From the NCBI GenBank assembly GCA_026125285.1, contig JAHCLO010000047.1, positions 1 to 42,201 on the forward strand: a stretch of 42,201 nucleotides of DNA, read 5' to 3'. This stretch comes from Verrucomicrobiia bacterium. Its GTDB lineage: Bacteria; Verrucomicrobiota; Verrucomicrobiia; Limisphaerales; JADLHS01. The notes under the pieces were generated by a model, which was given only the letters and a program-made list of their open reading frames with translations, ran no database searches and was not told where the DNA came from. Positions within the stretch are counted from its first letter, which is position 1, and the number at the start of each line of letters is the position of its first letter. This document shows positions 30,070 through 39,348 of the stretch, one piece after another. Made by a program: the position numbers and the translations under genes.

Positions 30070-31221
30070 ATGAAACACCTCATCAACTGGGCCGCGATCT
30101 TGAGCGCTGGTGTTGCCGCGCTCTGGATCACTGGCTGTACCACCTCAACCTCCCGCCACATGAGTCCTTCCATCACCCAAACCCCATTTGGCCAGGCCGA
30201 TGGCCAGGCCGTCACGCTCTACACCTTGCGCAACTCGCAGGGGGCCGAAGCGCGCATCATGAATTACGGCGGCATTGTGCAGTCGCTCCGCGTGCCGGAT
30301 CGTCATGGCAATTTCGACGACGTGGTTTTGGGCTACGATGATCTGGCGGGCTATGTGGCGAACAATCCGTACTTTGGCTGCCTGGTAGGACGTTACGGGA
30401 ACCGCATCGGGGGCGCGAAGTTCACCCTGGATGGCCGGACCTACACGCTGGCGGCCAACAACGGCCCGAATTCGTTGCACGGGGGACTCAAGGGCTTCGA
30501 CAAAGTTGTGTGGAACGCGCGGACGCTGGTCACCAAGGCTGGCCCGGCGCTGGAATTGACGTATGTGAGCAAGGACGGAGAGGAAGGATTCCCGGGCAAT
30601 CTGGAGGTGACAGCGGTTTACTCGTTAACCGAGGACAACGCTTTGCGGCTGGACTACACGGCCACCACGGACAAACCGACCGTCGTCAACCTGACCCATC
30701 ACTCTTATTTCAATCTGCGCGGCCAGGGTCGGGGCGATATCCTGGGCCACGAGGTTTACATCAATGCCGACAAAACCACGCCGGTGGACAAGGAGTTGAT
30801 CACCACCGGGGAATACGCTCCGGTTGCCGGCACGCCGTTTGACTTCCGCAAACCGACGGCCATTGGCGCGCGGATTGATGATCCCGACTCCCAACTTCAA
30901 TACGGACCAGGCTATGATCACAACTGGGTCATCAACAAACCCCTTGGACAACTTGGATTGCAGGCGCGGGTGTATGAACCGACCACCGGCCGGGTCATGG
31001 AAGTGTGGAGCGATGAACCGGGTCTGCAGTTTTACGCGGGCAATTTCCTCGACGGCACCATCACGGGCAAGGGCGGCGCGGTGTATCAACGGCGCAATGC
31101 CTTCTGCATGGAGCCGCAACATTATCCGGATTCGCCCAACAAACCGAACTTCCCGTCGGTCGTCCTGCGCCCGGGTGAAACGTTCAAGAACACGATCATC
31201 TACAAGTTCAGCACCCGCTGA
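30070..31221 (+). CDS. galM: aldose 1-epimerase (mutarotase), predicted lipoprotein
   Basis: It interconverts alpha and beta anomers of free aldoses. 383 residues: a lipoprotein signal (NWAAILSAGVAALWITGC, cysteine at residue 23), then the beta-sandwich with NYGGIVQSLRVPDR, GCLVGRYGNRIGGAKF, the catalytic histidine in THHSYFNLRG and the catalytic glutamate region CMEPQHYPDSPN. Export fits action on sugar freed by the secreted arabinofuranosidases before transport. It starts 36 bases after araD and is followed by a symporter gene 24 bases later, an operon-like spacing. Confidence 0.94.
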   Translation: MKHLINWAAILSAGVAALWITGCTTSTSRHMSPSITQTPFGQADGQAVTLYTLRNSQGAEARIMNYGGIVQSLRVPDRHGNFDDVVLGYDDLAGYVANNPYFGCLVGRYGNRIGGAKFTLDGRTYTLAANNGPNSLHGGLKGFDKVVWNARTLVTKAGPALELTYVSKDGEEGFPGNLEVTAVYSLTEDNALRLDYTATTDKPTVVNLTHHSYFNLRGQGRGDILGHEVYINADKTTPVDKELITTGEYAPVAGTPFDFRKPTAIGARIDDPDSQLQYGPGYDHNWVINKPLGQLGLQARVYEPTTGRVMEVWSDEPGLQFYAGNFLDGTITGKGGAVYQRRNAFCMEPQHYPDSPNKPNFPSVVLRPGETFKNTIIYKFSTR

Positions 31222-31245
31222 TCACGTCAACCAAAGAGGAACTCG

Positions 31246-33141
31246 ATGCACTCGATAGACTGGGTGGTGATTGTTCTGTATTTCGGCCTGATTGGTTTCG
31301 TTGCCTGGTGGTATGGCCGTCACCAAAAGGACACGACCGATTACTTCCTCGCCGGCCGCAACGCGGGCTGGATCGTGATTGGAGCTTCCATCTTCACCTC
31401 CAATATCGGCTCGGAACACATCGTCGGTCTGGCCGGCCAGGGAGCGGCGACCGGCATGGCGATGGCGCATTGGGAACTCCACGCCTGGTGTCTCATCGTG
31501 TTGGCGGGCTTGTTTGTGCCGTTCTATTACAAATCGGGAGTCAAAACCATTCCTGAGTTTCTGGAGAAACGCTTCAGTGCCCGCACGCGGCTGGTGCTCT
31601 CCTGCGTGTCGCTGGTGGCTTATGTTTTCACCAAGGTCAGCGTCACGGTGTTTGCGGGGGCGATCGTGTTCCAGGCGTTGCTGCCGGACACGTTCGGTTC
31701 ACCTGAGAATGCCTTCTGGTTCGGCGCGTTTGCCACGGTCATCATCACCGGCGTTTACACGGTGTTTGGCGGCATGAGAGCGATCATCAATACCGCCACG
31801 CCGCAGGCGGTGATTATTTTGTTTGGCTCCTTTGTTATCACGTTCATCGGCCTTTCCAAGTTGAGCGGGGGTACGGGAGTGATCGCGGGTTGGAGCGAAC
31901 TGGTGGCGGCCAGCAAGACCAACGCGGCGGATTTCGCCCTCTGGCGTCCAACAACTCTCGATGGCATTTTCGACCCCAATGCCTTCCCGACGCTGGGCAT
32001 CCTGATCGCTTCGCCGATCATCGGGCTTTGGTATTGGTGTACGGATCAATACATCGTCCAACGCGCGCTCTCGGCAAAGAATCTGGCGACCGCCCGGCGC
32101 GGCGCTTTGTTCGGCGGCCTGCTCAAGGTCTGGCCCGTGTTGATCTTCCTGATCCCCGGCATGATCGGTTGGGCGCTGGACAAGAAATACAACGCGGCCG
32201 AGCACGACCCGGCGATGATGCAAACCTACAATCTGGACATCTCCAAAGCCGAACAAACCGAGATCGTCGTCCAGGCGAATGCGCGCCTCCGCGAAATGAA
32301 CACCGCTTCCGAGGGCAAACCGGCCGGCTTCTTCATCCCGCGCGAATTGAAGGAACGCGAGATCAAGATGGAGTCGGGTGAAACCAAACGCATGTTCGCG
32401 CTGACTATCAAGGGCGACCAGGTTTTCCCCACGCTCGTCACCTCCCTGTTGCCGGCAGGCATTCGCGGGTTGATCGTGGCGTGTCTGCTGGCGGCACTGA
32501 TGAGTTCGCTGGCGTCGCTGTTCAATTCCAGCGCGTCCCTGTTCACCGTGGACATTTATGAAAAGTTCCGCCCCGGGCAGTCCGAGCAGCATCTGCTGTT
32601 GGTGGGCCGAATTGCCACGACTGTCGTAGTCGGCTTGGGCATGATTTGGATTCCAGTCATGGCGAAAATATCGGGTGGTGGCCTCTACCAGTATTTGCAG
32701 AGCGTTCAAGGATATCTGGCCCCGCCGATCACCGCAGTGTTTTTCCTGGGCCTGTTCTGGAATCGCATCAATTCGGTCGGCGCCACGTGCGGATTGCTGG
32801 GCGGGTTTTTCCTCGGCATGTTCAAACTCACCGTTCAAGCGTTCTATGGCACGGGCAAGATTGAAAACCCGGAATGGTTGAGACTGATCGGCGATTTCAA
32901 CTTCCTCTACGCCTCGGGAGCGCTGTTTGCGGCCAGTGCGATCATCATGGTTGTGGCCTCGCTGATGACGCCGCCGCCGCCGGCGGAGAAAATCAAGGGA
33001 TTGACCTACAGTTCAATCCACGAAGGCAGAGCGGCCGAGGAAATCAAGCAGAGCTGGGATTGGGGCAACAAGCTGATGGTCGGGCTGATCCTGCTGCTGG
33101 TCGGAGGCATGTATCTCTACTTCAGCTTCTGGCTCAAATAG
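31246..33141 (+). CDS. sodium:solute symporter (SSS family), sugar type
   Basis: 631 residues with about 13-14 membrane segments. Typical SGLT-like signatures are present: TTDYFLAGRNAGWIVIGASIFTSNIGSEH near the N-terminus, GLWYWCTDQYIVQRAL at about 260-275, LPAGIRGLIVACLLAALMSSLAS at about 405-427 and SVQGYLAPPITAVFFLG. A hydrophilic insert (about 320-385) sits before that segment. It should import a monosaccharide with Na+; L-arabinose is inferred from the operon. GAGGAA at about 31230-31235 is a plausible ribosome site. A terminator-like hairpin follows its stop. Confidence 0.92.
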   Translation: MHSIDWVVIVLYFGLIGFVAWWYGRHQKDTTDYFLAGRNAGWIVIGASIFTSNIGSEHIVGLAGQGAATGMAMAHWELHAWCLIVLAGLFVPFYYKSGVKTIPEFLEKRFSARTRLVLSCVSLVAYVFTKVSVTVFAGAIVFQALLPDTFGSPENAFWFGAFATVIITGVYTVFGGMRAIINTATPQAVIILFGSFVITFIGLSKLSGGTGVIAGWSELVAASKTNAADFALWRPTTLDGIFDPNAFPTLGILIASPIIGLWYWCTDQYIVQRALSAKNLATARRGALFGGLLKVWPVLIFLIPGMIGWALDKKYNAAEHDPAMMQTYNLDISKAEQTEIVVQANARLREMNTASEGKPAGFFIPRELKEREIKMESGETKRMFALTIKGDQVFPTLVTSLLPAGIRGLIVACLLAALMSSLASLFNSSASLFTVDIYEKFRPGQSEQHLLLVGRIATTVVVGLGMIWIPVMAKISGGGLYQYLQSVQGYLAPPITAVFFLGLFWNRINSVGATCGLLGGFFLGMFKLTVQAFYGTGKIENPEWLRLIGDFNFLYASGALFAASAIIMVVASLMTPPPPAEKIKGLTYSSIHEGRAAEEIKQSWDWGNKLMVGLILLLVGGMYLYFSFWLK

Positions 33142-33167
33142 ACATCGCGGCTTCCTGGGCATTGCAG

Positions 33168-33191
33168 GCCCCGGCCAGACCGGGGCTTTGT
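33168..33191 (+). terminator. possible rho-independent terminator
   Basis: GCCCCGG (33168-33174), five-base loop, CCGGGGC (33180-33186), then TTTGT. It lies 27 bases after the first symporter stop. The T-run is short, so termination may be partial. The remaining ~220 bases to the next gene hold no recognised feature. Confidence 0.5.
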
Positions 33192-33417
33192 CTGGCTGCC
33201 GCGGGATTCGGGCGCAGGCTGGTGAAGTGCCGCCCCGTCAGGGAAGTGAGGGGTGTGCGCGTGAACGTGTTCCGCCGTCGCCCCTGATAGAGTAATTGAC
33301 ATGCCGGTGGGAAATTATTAGAACCCCTGCGCAACGCGGCCTGAAACGCCGAGCCAGGTGATTGTGGTTTGGCGGTTGGGGTGATCAAGCGAGAAGCTGG
33401 GCTAACACCATCTGTCT

Positions 33418-35259
33418 ATGACCGAAGCATTCAAAATCCTCCCCTTGGACCTGGTCATTTTTTTCGTTTTCATCGGCTGCGTCATTGCGTTGGGCCTGTA
33501 CAAGAGCAAGGGCGAGGGCAGGGACAGCGAGTCGTTCTTTCTGGCCGGGCGCGGCTTGAAATGGTGGCTCATCGGCGTGTCGCTCATTGCCGCGAACATT
33601 TCTTCGGAGCAATTCGTGGGCATGTCCGGGCAGGCGGCGGATTATCTGGGCATGGCCATCGGCAGTTACGAATGGATGGCCGCCATCACCCTCGTGGTGG
33701 TGGCATTTTTCTTTCTGCCTTACTTCCTCAAGACCGGCATCTTCACCATGCCGCATTTCCTGGAACACCGTTACAACGCCACGGCGCGCACACTCATGTC
33801 CGTGTGCATGATGGTGATTTTGATCGGCGTCTCGCTGACAGGGGTCATTTACGCAGGTGGGCTGACGATGAGCGAATTGTTCGCGGGCCATCCGATGCTC
33901 GGCTTCAGCCTCACCGGCTGGTGCTGGATCATCGGCCTGATCGCCGCCCTGTACGTGGCGGCCGGAGGGTTGAACGCCTCGGCCTGGGCGGATCTGATTC
34001 AAGGCATTGCCCTCATCGTCGGCGGGGCGATCATTTCCTATCTGGCCATTGCCAAACTGGGCATGACCCCGGTGGCCGAATTGACGGCGGGCAGTGCGAA
34101 CCCGAAAGAAGTGGCCGACAGCGCGGGCGGCCTCGCGAAGTTGTTCGCCTTGAATCCCGACAAATTCAACATGGTCTTGCCCCGCAACGACAAGAACATC
34201 CCGTGGACGGCGCTCATCATCGGGCTGTGGATTCCGAACTTCTACTACTGGGGGCTCAACCAATACATCACCCAGCGCATTCTCGGCTCCGCTTCCCTCA
34301 AAGAAGGTCAGAAGGGCATCGTGTTCGCCGCCGCAATGAAGCTGTTGATTCCGTTTGTGGTGGTCATTCCAGGCATCATTGCCTTCAACCTTTACAGCCA
34401 GGACCTCGCCGTGGCGCAGGAACGGGCCAACGAACGCGCCATCCAGAAGGAAATCGCCAGTGCCGCGTCGGTCGTGGTGTTCAAGGTGACGGAAGACTGG
34501 CAGGCTGCGCATCCCGAACTGGCCGCGCAAATTGCCGGACACAACGCTAAGGTGCAGGCCTCCGGCCAGCCGGTGAAGGAGACTGAGATCAAGGGCGGTT
34601 ATAAGTTTGATGCCGCGTTGAACCTGATGATCAAGAAAGTGCTGCCGTCCGGCAGTGGTCTGGTCGGCTTTGTTCTGGCCGCGCTGCTGGGCGCGATTGT
34701 CAGTTCGCTGGCGGCCGTGTTGAACGCCGCTTCCACCATCTTCACAATTGACATCTATCAGAAGTACGTGAACCGGGGGGCGTCGCAGAAGGGTCTGGTC
34801 GGCTGCGGTCGCGTTTGCGTGGGCGTATTTGCGTTGACCGGCTGCGTCCTGGCGCCGTTACTCGATCAGTTCGGCAGCATCTTCAAGTACATCCAGGAAT
34901 TCCAGGGCTACGTTTCGCCCGGTATTCTGGCGGTGTTTGTATTTGGCCTGATCAATCGCCGCGCGCCGGGCGTCAGCGGCGTGGTGGGGCTGTTGCTTAA
35001 TCCGGTTCTTTATGGTGGCATGGCCTTTTTCGCGCCGGACATTGCGTTCCTGGATCGCATGGCCATTTGCTTCTTCACCGTGATGGCCGTGATGTGGCTG
35101 ATTGGTGTGGCGAAGCCGTTGCCGCAGCCCGTCGAATTCAAAACCAACAGCCGCCTGAACCTCGAAACCTCCCGCGGCGCCAAGATTGCGGGCGTGGTGG
35201 TGGTCGTCGTCACGGTGATTCTTTACATCATCTTCAGCCCGCTCGGTATCGCAAGGTAA
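33418..35259 (+). CDS. second sodium:solute symporter (SSS family)
   Basis: 613 residues, again the SGLT fold: ESFFLAGRGLKWWLIGVSLIAANISSEQ, YYWGLNQYITQRIL (about 280-293), GLVGFVLAALLGAIVSSLAAVLNA (about 418-441) and FQGYVSPGILAVFVFGL. A long helical soluble insert (about 325-395, rich in Ala, Glu and Gln) interrupts the middle. Sequence differs clearly from the first symporter, so it is not a recent duplicate and probably takes a different sugar or anomer. It is separated from the first by 276 bases with a terminator, suggesting its own promoter, which was not found. Confidence 0.92.
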   Translation: MTEAFKILPLDLVIFFVFIGCVIALGLYKSKGEGRDSESFFLAGRGLKWWLIGVSLIAANISSEQFVGMSGQAADYLGMAIGSYEWMAAITLVVVAFFFLPYFLKTGIFTMPHFLEHRYNATARTLMSVCMMVILIGVSLTGVIYAGGLTMSELFAGHPMLGFSLTGWCWIIGLIAALYVAAGGLNASAWADLIQGIALIVGGAIISYLAIAKLGMTPVAELTAGSANPKEVADSAGGLAKLFALNPDKFNMVLPRNDKNIPWTALIIGLWIPNFYYWGLNQYITQRILGSASLKEGQKGIVFAAAMKLLIPFVVVIPGIIAFNLYSQDLAVAQERANERAIQKEIASAASVVVFKVTEDWQAAHPELAAQIAGHNAKVQASGQPVKETEIKGGYKFDAALNLMIKKVLPSGSGLVGFVLAALLGAIVSSLAAVLNAASTIFTIDIYQKYVNRGASQKGLVGCGRVCVGVFALTGCVLAPLLDQFGSIFKYIQEFQGYVSPGILAVFVFGLINRRAPGVSGVVGLLLNPVLYGGMAFFAPDIAFLDRMAICFFTVMAVMWLIGVAKPLPQPVEFKTNSRLNLETSRGAKIAGVVVVVVTVILYIIFSPLGIAR

Positions 35260-35527
35260 ACCGCGGCAAAGGTTGAAGTTGGCGCGGTACAATGAACCAG
35301 CCGCGTGTGTTTCCGACATCAGTCTCGGAACGGCGCTGTTCCAAGTCCTGCAAAACGCTGTAAACCTCCTGGGCATCCCCAGTTAGTTACTTCACGGTCA
35401 TGCGCGCCGTGGCGCTCCTCGGCGTGCTGGCGGACCAAATCATCAAGCAGCGGTCGGCAAAGCAACGCGTGGCTCGCTGAACGGGCCGGTTCATTTGTCG
35501 TACACCGGTCCTGATGGTTTTCGGCGA
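35260..35527. other. intergenic region, convergent genes
   Basis: 268 bases between the second symporter (+) and queG (-). A short frame reading FTVMRAVALLGVLADQII (about 35387-35440) and ending after QRVAR looks protein-like and may be the tail of a lost gene, but nothing identifies it. No clear terminator was seen. Confidence 0.4.
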
Positions 35528-36586
35528 TCAATGAGGCTGAACTGGTGCCGTTCCTGTTGACGCCCTCGCGGTGATTCGTTCCATTGCCCACCGCGCATGT
35601 TCGGCGATCAACGGTTCAGCATCCATCGCGGCCCGGCGCAGTGCGGGCAACGCACCAGCATCGCCGACATTGCCCAACGCCACGCACACGTTGCGCAGCA
35701 GGCCGCGTCGTTTTGTCCGGAGCAGCGGCGTGCCCGCAAATCTTGCGCGGAACCGGGCCTCGTCCAGTTCCAGCAATTCCAGCAAATCCAAAGTGCCCAG
35801 TTCGCGGCGCGCGTGGTCTGACATCAGGCTGCCGGCATGGGCGAAGCGATTCCAGGGGCAGACGGCCAGACAATCGTCACAGCCAAAAATGCGGTTGCCA
35901 ATGGCCGGGCGCAATGCCACCGGGATCGGGCCTTTCAGTTCGATGGTGAGGTAGGAAATGCAGCGGGGCGCATCGAGTTGGAACGGCGCCGTGATGGCGT
36001 TGGTCGGACATGCGGCAAGGCAGCGCGTGCAGGTGCCGCAGCGATTCTTTTCCGGCACATCGGGTGAGAGTTCCAGCGTGGTGAGAATCTCGGCGAGGAA
36101 AATCCAATTGCCCAACTTTCGATTGATGACGTTGGTGTGCTTGCCGATGAAGCCGACGCCGGCCCGTTGTGCGAACTCCCGTTCCAGCACGGGCCCCGTG
36201 TCCACATACCAGAGCGAGCGCGTGCCGGGGCCGCCGAGTTGGTCCACAAAGTCGGCGAGGTGTTTCAATCTCTTGCCCAGCACCTCGTGGTAATCGGCGA
36301 ACCGGGCGTAGCGAGCGATCAAACCTGATTTCGGATTTCGGATTTCAGATTTCGGAATCGCTGAATCATAACTGACGGCGAGACAAATCACACTCCTCGC
36401 TCCTGGCAGCACCAGTTGCGGGTTCAGGCGTCTCGCGGCATTGCGCTGTAGATAGGCCATCTCTCCATGGCGGCCAGCGTCGAGCCAGGCTTGAAAATGC
36501 GCCGCGCTGGCGGGCGGGTCAGCCGTGGTGAAACGGCAATCGTCGAAGCCCAGGGCGCGGGCGCGTTGCCGGAGCATCTCTTTCAT
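35528..36586 (-). CDS. queG: epoxyqueuosine reductase
   Basis: QueG performs the last step of queuosine synthesis in tRNA, reducing epoxyqueuosine with cobalamin and two [4Fe-4S] clusters. The 352-residue product carries YVDTGPVLEREFAQRAGVGFIGKH, the first cluster motif CGTCTRCLAACPTNAI, CISYLTIELKGPIP, the second cluster CDDCLAVCPWN and a HEAT-like C-terminus (LLRNVCVALGNVGD). ATG 36586 shares its A with the aroK stop (TGATG), so translation is coupled and aroK is upstream. Between SYDSAIP and LIARYAR the segment KSEIRNPKSG is encoded by a 7-bp tandem repeat foreign to the family. Confidence 0.93.
   Translation of the reverse strand: MKEMLRQRARALGFDDCRFTTADPPASAAHFQAWLDAGRHGEMAYLQRNAARRLNPQLVLPGARSVICLAVSYDSAIPKSEIRNPKSGLIARYARFADYHEVLGKRLKHLADFVDQLGGPGTRSLWYVDTGPVLEREFAQRAGVGFIGKHTNVINRKLGNWIFLAEILTTLELSPDVPEKNRCGTCTRCLAACPTNAITAPFQLDAPRCISYLTIELKGPIPVALRPAIGNRIFGCDDCLAVCPWNRFAHAGSLMSDHARRELGTLDLLELLELDEARFRARFAGTPLLRTKRRGLLRNVCVALGNVGDAGALPALRRAAMDAEPLIAEHARWAMERITARASTGTAPVQPH
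36327..36354. repeat. four copies of a 7-bp tandem repeat within queG
   Basis: GATTTCG GATTTCG GATTTCA GATTTCG on the plus strand, encoding the KSEIRNPKSG-like stretch of QueG on the minus strand. Because the unit is 7 bases, loss or gain of one copy would shift the queG frame. Confidence 0.85.
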
Positions 36587-37122
36587 CAGCGGCCGGAGCG
36601 GGCCAGGCGATATTGATGAATCACCTGATGTGCCACCTCCCGCATGGAGCGCATCTCCGTGTTCACCAACACGTCTGCCTGGCGATAGAACGGTTCCCGC
36701 ACCGCAAGGAGCTCTTTGATTCTCTGGATCGGATCCGCTTCCTGCAGCAGCGGGCGGTGACTTTGGCTGCGGACGCGCTCCCAAATTCTTTCCGGGGCCG
36801 CCCAGAGACAGATCACCAGGGCGTGGGTTTTGAGACTGGCCAGGTTTTCCGGGTTGACCGGCAGGCCGCCGCCCGTGGAAATTACCGTGCGGGTACGCCG
36901 GGCCAGTTCCTCCACGAGTTGGCGTTCCTTTTCCCGAAAAACCGCTTCGCCCTCCTGCGCAAATATGTCCGCAATGGACTTGCCGGCGCGGGCAACGATC
37001 ACGTCGTCGGTGTCCAGAAACGTAAAGTGCATCAGGTCCGCCACCAACCGACCCACGGAGGATTTGCCCGTGCCCATGAAACCGATGAGGGCGAGATTGG
37101 AAATGGTCCGTGTGCTGTCCAC
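36586..37122 (-). CDS. aroK: shikimate kinase
   Basis: AroK phosphorylates shikimate at O3 with ATP on the way to chorismate. 178 residues, normal for the family: Walker A GFMGTGKSSVGRLVA, shikimate-binding DTDDVIVARAG, REKERQLVEEL and the STGGGLPV turn, then the lid RPLLQEADP. It is followed, with one shared base, by queG, which it probably precedes on the same mRNA. A plus-strand open frame through the whole gene is an uninterrupted shadow, not a gene. Confidence 0.95.
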   Translation of the reverse strand: MDSTRTISNLALIGFMGTGKSSVGRLVADLMHFTFLDTDDVIVARAGKSIADIFAQEGEAVFREKERQLVEELARRTRTVISTGGGLPVNPENLASLKTHALVICLWAAPERIWERVRSQSHRPLLQEADPIQRIKELLAVREPFYRQADVLVNTEMRSMREVAHQVIHQYRLARSGR

Positions 37123-37275
37123 CCCGGAATTTTAGCGAATGGTTGCGCCTCTGGCACGCGGTTTCTCGGCAACCCATTGAAAAACCGTGGCAGGTGTGCG
37201 TTCGCACGGCTTAGTGGGCAATGCCTCAGCCAAGCGACACGGAATCAACACGGGTTGACGAAGGGCCGGGTTCTC

Positions 37276-37310
37276 CGCAGATTTGCGCGGATGTCTCTGG
37301 CAAATCTGCG
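37276..37310. repeat. inverted repeat surrounding a start codon
   Basis: CGCAGATTTGC (37276-37286) and GCAAATCTGCG (37300-37310) are exact reverse complements. ATG 37291 lies in the loop. The motif is shared with hairpins at 14196-14212 and near 25790. Confidence 0.75.
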
Positions 37311-39342
37311 ATACACTGCACCGCATGTCACTCTCAAGCTGGGGCCGGTGCTTCTCCTTAGCCTGATGGTATGGGGTTGTGGCCACCGCGAACCAGCCGC
37401 CGATGTCACCGTCATCAACGGCACCGAACCGGAATCACTCGATCCGCACATCGTCACCGGCATCCCCGAAATGCGGATCACCAAGGCGTTGTTCGACGGG
37501 TTGATCAAGCTGGACCCGCGCGAGGCGCGGCCCATTCCCGCGCTGGCGGAGCGCTGGGACGTTTCGCCCGACGGTCGCGTCTATACGTTTCATCTGCGCA
37601 CCAACGCCGTCTGGTCCACGGGGGAGCCGATTACGACGGCCGACGTGGTCTGGTCCTGGATGCGCGCGCTGAGTCCGGCGACGGCGGGCGACTATGCCGG
37701 TCAGTTGTTTTACATCAAGGGCGCGGAGGATTGGTACCTCGGCAAAACGAAAGACCCATCCCGGCTGGGCATTCAGGCGCTCGACGATCACACGCTGCGC
37801 GTGGAATTGAACGCGCCGCTCGCGTTTTTCCCCGACTTGTGCGCGTTCCCGACGCTGGCAGTGGTGCCGCGGGCCGCCATCGAGCAATACGGCGACCGTT
37901 GGTTGCACGCGAAGCCGCTGCCCACCAGCGGCGCATTCACGCTAGGTGCCTGGCGCGTGAACGACAAGGTCCGCCTCCTCCGTAACCCGCGCTACTGGGA
38001 CGCCGCCAACACCGCTTCGGAGATCATTGACGTGCTCCCCACCGGTTCGCCGAGCACTTCGCTGAATCTTTACGAAACCGGCATGGCAGACATCGTGTGG
38101 GACAAGGACCTCGTGCCCGCTGAGTTGATCGAGGTTTTGAAACAGAGACCGGATTTCCATTCGTTCGATTATCTCGGAACGTATTTCTATCGCTTCAATG
38201 TGACGAAGCCTCCCTACGATGACCCGCGCGTGCGGAAGGCGTTCGCCCTGGCCACGGACAAGCGTCGCCTCACGACCAAGTTGACCTTGGGCGGAGAGAA
38301 ACCAGCGCCTCACTTCGTCCCCGACGGCGTGGCCAACTACGCCGCACCGCCCGGGCCGGCGTATGACATCGAGCAGGCACGAGCACTCCTGGCCGAAGCG
38401 GGCTTTCCCGGCGGCAAGGGATTTCCCCGGACCACCTACACTTTTCCCGCCGCCGCCGCCGGGGGCGCGAAGATGCACGGCAAGATTGCGGTCGAACTCC
38501 AGCAAATGTGGCGCGATGCGCTGGGCATTGAGGTGGAATTGCGGCAACTCGAAAGGAAGATTTTCTACAGCTCGCAATCGCGCCTCGAATACGACATTTC
38601 CACCTCCAGCTGGATTGGCGATTACAACGACGCCAACACGTTCCTTGATCTGTTCACCAGTTTCAGCGGCAACAACCGCACGGGCTGGAAGAACGCGCGG
38701 TACGATGAACTTATCCAGCAGGCAAATTTGGAAACCAACATAGAGAAGCGGGCCGGGATTTTCCGCGACGCGGAACTGATTTTGATCACGGAGCAAGCGC
38801 CTATCGTTCCGCTCTACTTCTATGCCGGCTTCAGCTACTACCATCCGGATAAGATCGGCGGCGTCTGGCCGAATCTTCTGGACGAACATCCGTTGCAGTA
38901 TATCTACAAGAAAGATACGATGCGCCAGCGTTCTGGATCGCGCGCGAAGGCTGGTCTTGCGGTGAGGTTCTCTCCCTCACCCTTTGTCCCTCCCCTGCAG
39001 GGAGAGATTTCTCCCAACCCCAGTTCGCGCTGTGAACCCCCGAACCGTAGCCGCCGACGTGAGGAGGCGGATTCGACGCGCGCTCCAGCCCGTCCGCCTC
39101 CTCACGTCGGCGGCTACGAGCGCAGGGTTCGGGGAGAAGGAATACGCAGTCGCTGGACACGAACAAGGCTGAATCTCGAGGCACACCCTGACTCTCAAGC
39201 GTTCAAGTCCTGGCGCGCGCTTCCCCCTCGCCCTGCGGGAGGGGACAGGGGTAAGGGAGATCTTTTGATCCGGGCAAAGGTTTTGAGTCATAGCTCCAAT
39301 GTTCGCTCCTGGGAGTTGATTGGTGACTATTTTCCCCGCTGA
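37291..39342 (+). CDS. oligopeptide ABC transporter substrate-binding lipoprotein with repeat-derived tail
   Basis: It captures peptides outside the membrane for the permeases that follow. The family-5 binding-protein core spans about residues 30-541: ESLDPHIVTGIPEMRITKALFDGL, RWDVSPDGRVYTFHLR, GEPITTADVVWSWMRALSP, PYDDPRVRKAFALATDK and EQAPIVPLYFY...HPLQYIYKK, as in OppA relatives. The lipobox is LMVWGC. Normal proteins stop at about residue 541; here the frame runs ~142 residues further through palindromic repeats (38967-39265) and ends at TGA 39342, 6 bases before the permease start. The tail has no protein-like character. ATG 37291 lies inside a palindrome; GTG 37348 would still give the lipobox but a very short signal. 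Confidence 0.85.
   Translation: MSLANLRYTAPHVTLKLGPVLLLSLMVWGCGHREPAADVTVINGTEPESLDPHIVTGIPEMRITKALFDGLIKLDPREARPIPALAERWDVSPDGRVYTFHLRTNAVWSTGEPITTADVVWSWMRALSPATAGDYAGQLFYIKGAEDWYLGKTKDPSRLGIQALDDHTLRVELNAPLAFFPDLCAFPTLAVVPRAAIEQYGDRWLHAKPLPTSGAFTLGAWRVNDKVRLLRNPRYWDAANTASEIIDVLPTGSPSTSLNLYETGMADIVWDKDLVPAELIEVLKQRPDFHSFDYLGTYFYRFNVTKPPYDDPRVRKAFALATDKRRLTTKLTLGGEKPAPHFVPDGVANYAAPPGPAYDIEQARALLAEAGFPGGKGFPRTTYTFPAAAAGGAKMHGKIAVELQQMWRDALGIEVELRQLERKIFYSSQSRLEYDISTSSWIGDYNDANTFLDLFTSFSGNNRTGWKNARYDELIQQANLETNIEKRAGIFRDAELILITEQAPIVPLYFYAGFSYYHPDKIGGVWPNLLDEHPLQYIYKKDTMRQRSGSRAKAGLAVRFSPSPFVPPLQGEISPNPSSRCEPPNRSRRREEADSTRAPARPPPHVGGYERRVRGEGIRSRWTRTRLNLEAHPDSQAFKSWRALPPRPAGGDRGKGDLLIRAKVLSHSSNVRSWELIGDYFPR
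38970..39262. repeat. composite palindromic insertion at the 3' end of the binding-protein gene
   Basis: A central perfect 26-bp inverted repeat has arms 39046-39071 (CGTAGCCGCCGACGTGAGGA...) and 39093-39118. It is flanked by outer, imperfect inverted copies of a CTCCCTCACCC...CTGCAGGG-type unit (38970-39006 and 39222-39262). The ends CGTAGC/GCTACG match the element at 20491-20557. Confidence 0.75.
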
Positions 39343-39348
39343 AAAGCC

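Noticed and set aside
31246..35259. Recent tandem duplication of the two symporter genes
   Set aside because: The proteins share only the family fold signatures. Inserts, termini and most residues differ, and the DNA shows no long matches.
36613..37290. Upstream extension of the binding-protein frame by 226 codons
   Set aside because: It is antisense to aroK, whose kinase motifs are clear. The lipoprotein signal of the binding protein begins only after 37291.
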